Source: Arthrobacter sp. StoSoilA2
Lineage (GTDB): Bacteria; Actinomycetota; Actinomycetes; Actinomycetales; Micrococcaceae
DNA length: 64,000 bases
Assembly (NCBI RefSeq): GCF_019977195.1
Contig: NZ_AP024643.1
Coordinates: 3,100,001-3,164,000 of the forward strand
Reading direction: 5' to 3'
This document shows, piece after piece, positions 59,706-64,000 of this stretch. Numbering within the stretch: the first letter of the stretch is position 1; each line of letters opens with the position of its first letter. The notes beneath the pieces are model-generated. The model was not told the DNA's origin and searched no databases. It worked only from the letters and a program-made list of their open reading frames with translations. A program made the translations under genes and the position numbers.

Positions 59706-60544
59706 TCGGGTTTGGCTTCACGTGGGGCGTCGGGTGCCGATGCTGATACAGCAGGCGCCGGATCCTCGACGGCGGGTGCTTCCGTTACTTCGACAGGTGC
59801 GTCCTGCGCCGTGGCCGCTTCGGAGACAGGATTTTCCTGTGCTGCTGCCGCGGTTTCTGCCGCCGGAGCAACAGAAGGTACAGGCTCGTCAACGCCGAGG
59901 ACGGAAGGAACAACTTCACGCAAGCGTTCCAGGGAGATGGCGCCCTGACGTACCACCCGGAAGGGTTCGGAGGTCGCATCCACGATGGTGGAAGGCAGTG
60001 CAGCAGTACCCTTCACGGGCCGGAAGCCGCCTTCAAGGTAAACTTCCACGGAATCTGCGAGCTGGAGCCGCGCCTCTGAAGCGGTCTGTGCTGCTTCCTG
60101 GCCCGTGCGGTTGGCCGATGACACAGCCAGCGGGCCGGTAAGGCCCAGGAGCTCCAGTGCGAGTTCGTCGTCGGGCATCCGCAGGGCCACCGTGCCCTTG
60201 GTATCACCCAGGTCCCAATCCAAAGACGGCTGGGCGTGGAGGATGAGCGTCAATCCACCGGGCCAGAACGCCTGCGCCAAGGCCCTGGCGTTGGCGGATA
60301 CATCGCTCGCGAGTCCGTCCAGGGCATTGATGCGCGGAATCAGGACCGGAGGGGGCATTTGCCGGCTACGGCCCTTGGAAGCCAACAACATTGTCACGGC
60401 CAAGGGGGAAAAGGCGTCAGCTGCAATGCCGTACACGGTGTCCGTCGGCAGCACGATGCACTTCTTTTCGCTGATGGCACGCTGCGCGTGCTGAAGTCCT
60501 TCAGCCCGCTGGTCATCGGAAGTGCAATTGTAGGTTGTGGTCAC
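59702..60544 (-). CDS. L-threonylcarbamoyladenylate synthase (TsaC/Sua5)
   Basis: A 280-residue protein. The YrdC-like domain (residues 1-210) carries LPTDTVYGIAADAFSPLAV, LASKGRSRQMPPPVLI, FWPGGLTLIL, VALRMPDDELALELL and PLAVSSANRTG. It makes threonylcarbamoyl-AMP for t6A in tRNA. The last 70 residues are an Ala/Pro/Glu-rich tail without the Sua5 domain. GTG start. Gene order matches Rv1301. Confidence 0.93.
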   Translation of the reverse strand: MTTTYNCTSDDQRAEGLQHAQRAISEKKCIVLPTDTVYGIAADAFSPLAVTMLLASKGRSRQMPPPVLIPRINALDGLASDVSANARALAQAFWPGGLTLILHAQPSLDWDLGDTKGTVALRMPDDELALELLGLTGPLAVSSANRTGQEAAQTASEARLQLADSVEVYLEGGFRPVKGTAALPSTIVDATSEPFRVVRQGAISLERLREVVPSVLGVDEPVPSVAPAAETAAAAQENPVSEAATAQDAPVEVTEAPAVEDPAPAVSASAPDAPREAKPE

Positions 60545-60556
60545 AGCGCTATTCTT

Positions 60557-61429
60557 TCACTCATCAGAAGCCTTGTTTGCCAGCACCGCGCTCGTGGCAC
60601 GTTCCTTGCCGTTGAGGTCAAAGTGCGTTGTGATGTCCTGCCAACGTCCCGCTCGACGCAACATGCCGGTGATCCATTCCGCCTGGACTTCTGCGTGTTC
60701 CATCACGAAGTAGCCGCCGGCTTTCAGGAGGCGGCCCGCGGTGGCAGCTGCCGCCGTCGGGAGTTCCATGCCATCCGCTCCCCCGCCGTACAGTGCTTCG
60801 GGCGGATCATGCAGCGCAACTTCCGGCTCGTTCGGGATGGCTTCGGCAGGGATGTACGGAGGATTGGACACCACAACGTCAAAGGAGCCGTTGTGCTCGG
60901 GCAAGGCATCCCTAAGATCTCCCTGGACCAAGTGGACGCCCAGCGGTTCAAGGTTCCTGCTGGCCCAGGCATGGGCTAAAGTGCTGAACTCCACGGCATG
61001 GACCTCAGCCCCTGGAACCTCCTGGGCGATTGAACCGGCAATGGCTCCGGAACCGGTTCCGAGGTCCACGATCTTGGGGTGGGACATTCCGGCCACGTGG
61101 TCGATGACAAGCTGGACAACGGATTCCGTTTCGGGCCTGGGGATGAATACGCCAGGGCCCACCCGCAGCTCAAGGTGGCGGAAATACGCGACGCCGGTGA
61201 TGTGCTGAAGCGGGACGCGCCCGGCACGCTCAGCCACCAGTTCGGCGTAGCCTTCAGGTGCGGCCGAATCACCCAGGAGCATTGCCCGCAACCGGCCCAG
61301 CCCCACGCCCAACAGGTGCTCCGCAAGAAGTTCTGCATCGACGCGCGGGGTGGGGACTCCGGCGTCGGATAAAACCGCAGTGGCCTCGCGAACGGCGTCC
61401 GCGAGGCTCTGGCCTGGGAAAATCGTCAT
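60557..61429 (-). CDS. prmC: Release factor glutamine methyltransferase PrmC (HemK)
   Basis: A 290-residue SAM enzyme with an N-terminal helical domain, IVDLGTGSGAIAGSIAQEVP for SAM and the substrate-glutamine motif VVSNPPYIP near residue 188. It methylates the GGQ glutamine of RF1, coded just upstream. Confidence 0.96.
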   Translation of the reverse strand: MTIFPGQSLADAVREATAVLSDAGVPTPRVDAELLAEHLLGVGLGRLRAMLLGDSAAPEGYAELVAERAGRVPLQHITGVAYFRHLELRVGPGVFIPRPETESVVQLVIDHVAGMSHPKIVDLGTGSGAIAGSIAQEVPGAEVHAVEFSTLAHAWASRNLEPLGVHLVQGDLRDALPEHNGSFDVVVSNPPYIPAEAIPNEPEVALHDPPEALYGGGADGMELPTAAAATAGRLLKAGGYFVMEHAEVQAEWITGMLRRAGRWQDITTHFDLNGKERATSAVLANKASDE

Positions 61430-61473
61430 ATCTATGCCCTGACAGCTGGAAATCGGGAGCTGGCGGTGCTCTG

Positions 61474-62547
61474 CTATTCGCCCAGGGCGTCCAGGCGCGA
61501 CTGCTCGTCGGCTTCAATCGCCGACTGGATGACCGGTTCCAGATCACCATTCATCACGGCGTCGAGGTTGTAGGCCTTATACCCGGTACGGTGGTCCGCG
61601 ATCCGGTTTTCCGGGAAGTTATAGGTGCGGATGCGCTCCGAGCGGTCCATCGTACGGATCTGCGACTTGCGCTGTTCGGAGTTGGCGGCGTCGATCTGTT
61701 CCTGCTGGTGGGCCAGTAGCCGGGCACGAAGCACGCGCATACCGGCTTCGCGGTTCTGCAACTGCGACTTTTCGTTCTGCATGGCCACCACGATGCCCGT
61801 AGGCAAGTGGGTGATGCGAACTGCGGAGTCGGTGGTGTTGACGGACTGGCCGCCGGGACCGGAGGAACGGTAGACGTCGATCTTGAGGTCGTTCTGGTTG
61901 ATTTCCAGTTCTTCGGGTTCATCCACTTCCGGCAGCACCAGGACACCGGCTGCGGAGGTGTGGATACGGCCCTGCGACTCTGTAACCGGAACGCGCTGTA
62001 CCCGGTGCACGCCGCCCTCGAACTTCAACCGCGCAAAGACGCCCTCCGCGGGATCGTTCGAGTTGCCCTTGATGGCCACGGACACGTCCTTGTACCCACC
62101 CAGGTCAGACTCCGTGGCGGATATCATCTCGGTCTTCCAACCCCGGGACTCGGCGTAACGCATGTACATACGCAGAAGGTCGCCGGCGAACAACGCAGCT
62201 TCGTCGCCGCCTTCGCCACCCTTGACCTCAAGGATGACGTTGCGGGCATCGTCAGGATCACGGGGAATCAGCAAACGGCGCAACTTCTCCTGGGCAGCAG
62301 GAATCTGCTCCTGCAGCACCTCCACCTCTGCGGCGAAATCGGGATCCTCGGCAGCCATTTCCTTGGCGGCCTCGAGGTCGTCATTGAGTCCGCGCCACTT
62401 GTTGTACGCCTCCACAATGCCCTGGAGCTGGGCAGAACGCCGCCCCAGTTTCCGGGCAGCAGACTGATCGGCATAAACAGCAGGATCACTCAACTGCGCC
62501 TGGATAGCAGCATGTTCATCAAGCAATCCCTGAACGGACTCAAACAT
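61474..62547 (-). CDS. prfA: Peptide chain release factor 1
   Basis: A 357-residue class I release factor. Codon-recognition tripeptide PVT (in QRVPVTESQGRIHTSA) marks RF1, reading UAA and UAG; GPGGQSVNTTDSAVR near residue 230 is the peptidyl-hydrolysis motif. ATG at 62547 after GAGG is preferred to a TTG two codons upstream. Confidence 0.97.
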   Translation of the reverse strand: MFESVQGLLDEHAAIQAQLSDPAVYADQSAARKLGRRSAQLQGIVEAYNKWRGLNDDLEAAKEMAAEDPDFAAEVEVLQEQIPAAQEKLRRLLIPRDPDDARNVILEVKGGEGGDEAALFAGDLLRMYMRYAESRGWKTEMISATESDLGGYKDVSVAIKGNSNDPAEGVFARLKFEGGVHRVQRVPVTESQGRIHTSAAGVLVLPEVDEPEELEINQNDLKIDVYRSSGPGGQSVNTTDSAVRITHLPTGIVVAMQNEKSQLQNREAGMRVLRARLLAHQQEQIDAANSEQRKSQIRTMDRSERIRTYNFPENRIADHRTGYKAYNLDAVMNGDLEPVIQSAIEADEQSRLDALGE

Positions 62548-62585
62548 TTTCAAACCTCTTTCGACTTCAACAAGTCTAATAAGTG

Positions 62586-62614
62586 CGACGAGGGGCTACG
62601 TACAGCCCTCGTCG
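62586..62614. promoter_or_regulatory. Hairpin in the prfA leader
   Basis: CGACGAGGG...CT pairs with AGCCCTCGTCG around ACGTAC with one bulged G. About 40 bases before the prfA start on the minus strand; could be a leader structure or the end of an upstream transcript. Confidence 0.35.
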
Positions 62615-62680
62615 GCTGTGCCAACACACGCCGCGCTGAGCACTCGTGGTGCCGAGCCAAGGATCTCCGTTTAAACAAAG

Positions 62681-62796
62681 ACCGCTCAAAATATGCCGGC
62701 CAGGGAGTGGCTTCGGGCCTCCCGGAGCCGGGTGGCTTGGGATCGTAGATCGCAAGCCACCCGGCGAAGGGGCGGGGCCGGCATATTTTGAGCGGT
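62681..62796. mobile_element. 116-bp MITE-like element with perfect 21-bp terminal inverted repeats
   Basis: The outer 21-bp arms (62681-62701 and 62776-62796; sharing CCGCTCAAAATATG) are exact complements, flanked by AAG on each side (possible 3-bp target duplication). Inside, GCCGGGTGGCTTG (62727-62739) pairs with 62753-62765. It holds no gene. It directly follows the rho stop, so it may simply be, or have become, the rho terminator (TCTTTGTTT follows on the minus strand). Confidence 0.5.
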
Positions 62797-62804
62797 AAGA
62801 GCAG

Positions 62805-64000
62805 CTATTTGTCGTTGTCCGACTTCGCTCCAAGCGTCGTCTTCTGAACCTGCATGAGGAACTCGACGTTGCTTTGCGTCTCCCGGATCTTGTTCGTCAG
62901 CAGCTCAAGGCTCTGCTGCTGCTCAAGGCCTGAAAGGACCCGGCGCAGCTTCCACATGATCTTGACTTCTTCCGGTGAGAGCAGGTTCTCTTCGCGACGC
63001 GTGCCGGACGCGTTGACGTCCACGGCCGGGAAGATTCGCTTGTCTGCCAGCTGGCGGGACAGGCGGAGCTCCATGTTGCCGGTGCCCTTGAACTCCTCGA
63101 AGATAACCTCGTCCATCTTGGAGCCGGTCTCGACCAGAGCCGTTGCCAGGATGGTCAGCGAGCCACCGTTTTCGATGTTGCGGGCAGCACCGAAGAAGCG
63201 CTTCGGCGGGTAGAGCGCTGCGGAGTCCACACCACCGGACAGGATACGGCCGGAGGCCGGTGCTGCCAGGTTGTAGGCGCGGCCCAGGCGGGTCATGGAG
63301 TCCAGGAGGACCACCACATCCATGCCCATTTCAACGAGGCGCTTGGCGCGTTCGATGGAGAGCTCGGCAACCGTGGTGTGGTCATCTGCGGGACGGTCGA
63401 AGGTGGAGGCAATGACCTCACCCTTGACGGTGCGCTGCATGTCCGTGACTTCTTCGGGACGTTCGTCGACCAAGACCATCATGAGGTGGACCTCAGGATT
63501 GTTGGTGGTGATCGCGTTCGCAATGGACTGCAGGATGAGCGTCTTTCCGGCCTTGGGCGGGGAGACGATCAGGCCGCGCTGGCCCTTGCCGATCGGAGCC
63601 ACGAGGTCGATGACACGGGGACCGATCTTCTTGGGGTCGGTTTCCAGGCGCAGGCGCTCGGACGGGTACAGCGGCACGAGTTTGGCGAACTCGACGCGGT
63701 CCTTGAGCTCTTCAGGAGTCTTGCCGTTGACCGAAGTAACACGCACGAGGGCGTTGAACTTCTGGCGAGACGACTGCTGGTTGCGGTCTTCACCTTCGCG
63801 TGGCGCACGGATGGCGCCAACGACGGCATCTCCCTTGCGGAGGTTGTACTTCTTGACCTGTGCCAGCGAAACGTAGACGTCGTTCGCGCCGGGGAGGTAG
63901 CCGGAAGTCCGGATGAATGCGTAGTTCTCCAGGACGTCCAGGATGCCTGCTACGGGAAGCAGGACGTCGTCTTCGGTAACCTCGATGTCATCAACATCCG
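62805..64000 (-). CDS. rho: Transcription termination factor Rho (3' part; 5' end outside window)
   Basis: The last 397 residues of Rho, open to the window edge at 64000. The primary RNA-binding domain shows ILDVLENYAFIRTSGYLPG and NDVYVSLAQVKKYNLRKGD; the ATPase has SPPKAGKTLILQSIA (Walker A), VVLLDSMTRLGRAYN (Walker B), and the Q/R-loop segment LRRVLSGLEQQQSLELL near the end. Actinobacterial Rho usually has a long basic N-terminal insert, which would lie beyond the window. Confidence 0.96.
   Translation of the reverse strand, partial: DVDDIEVTEDDVLLPVAGILDVLENYAFIRTSGYLPGANDVYVSLAQVKKYNLRKGDAVVGAIRAPREGEDRNQQSSRQKFNALVRVTSVNGKTPEELKDRVEFAKLVPLYPSERLRLETDPKKIGPRVIDLVAPIGKGQRGLIVSPPKAGKTLILQSIANAITTNNPEVHLMMVLVDERPEEVTDMQRTVKGEVIASTFDRPADDHTTVAELSIERAKRLVEMGMDVVVLLDSMTRLGRAYNLAAPASGRILSGGVDSAALYPPKRFFGAARNIENGGSLTILATALVETGSKMDEVIFEEFKGTGNMELRLSRQLADKRIFPAVDVNASGTRREENLLSPEEVKIMWKLRRVLSGLEQQQSLELLTNKIRETQSNVEFLMQVQKTTLGAKSDNDK

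Overview
The window is high-GC DNA with Actinobacteria-specific genes: the mismatch endonuclease NucS, DUF2550, DUF3039, DUF2017 next to ClpS, and a dedicated SbcCD pair. It also shows many apparently leaderless promoters. Gene order on the right and in the middle matches the rho-prfA-prmC-wecA-atp-DUF2550 and pncB/clpS-DUF2017-murI-rph-rdgB blocks known from Mycobacterium. Overall the content fits Micrococcales, most likely Arthrobacter sensu lato (for example Paenarthrobacter). That genus call is my inference; no rRNA is present to confirm it.

Region 1 (1-12 kb) is accessory metabolism. It holds an IclR regulator, a MoaF-like protein, an APC permease divergent from a FeaR-like AraC regulator, and a six-gene minus-strand operon (amidohydrolase, NitT/TauT-type solute-binding lipoprotein, two permeases, ATPase, Cys-type sulfatase) divergent from a TetR regulator. 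MoaF, an amine-type permease, an AraC activator and an arylsulfatase together recall the enterobacterial monoamine/arylsulfatase regulon. The cluster may therefore import and desulfate an amine-linked sulfate ester, but the substrate cannot be read from sequence.

Region 2 (12-22.8 kb) holds an MFS exporter preceded by a four-codon MRRL leader peptide inside a hairpin, then sbcCD, an aquaporin, a DUF202 pair, an ADP-ribosylglycohydrolase, a DEDDh exonuclease-BRCT protein and a DedA protein.

Region 3 (22.9-44.2 kb) is largely housekeeping: rdgB, rph, a cAMP-phosphodiesterase-like metallo-hydrolase, murI, DUF2017 and clpS; pncBA; a helicase with DUF3039; nagB; a two-gene ABC exporter; an Old Yellow Enzyme; a YbbN-like thioredoxin-fold protein; a large membrane protein; an AI-2E family transporter; an alpha/beta hydrolase; nucS; nagA; and cspA.

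Region 4 (44.3-64 kb) is a minus-strand run: MprF-like synthase with a rhomboid-like N-terminus, membrane esterase, DUF2550, the complete ATP synthase operon with AtpI- and AtpZ-like leaders, a WecA-type transferase, two glycosyltransferases, the threonylcarbamoyl-AMP synthase, prmC, prfA and the 3' part of rho, which runs off the window.

Standing out from ordinary annotation are: the MRRL attenuator, three degenerate tandem triplications that run through stop codons, twelve genes with a TANNNT box 6-7 nt before the start codon, a 116-bp element with 21-bp perfect terminal inverted repeats between rho and prfA, and a dead-rhomboid/lysyltransferase fusion. I saw no rRNA, tRNA, CRISPR array, insertion sequence or phage gene. 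No gene-free gap exceeds 300 bases.
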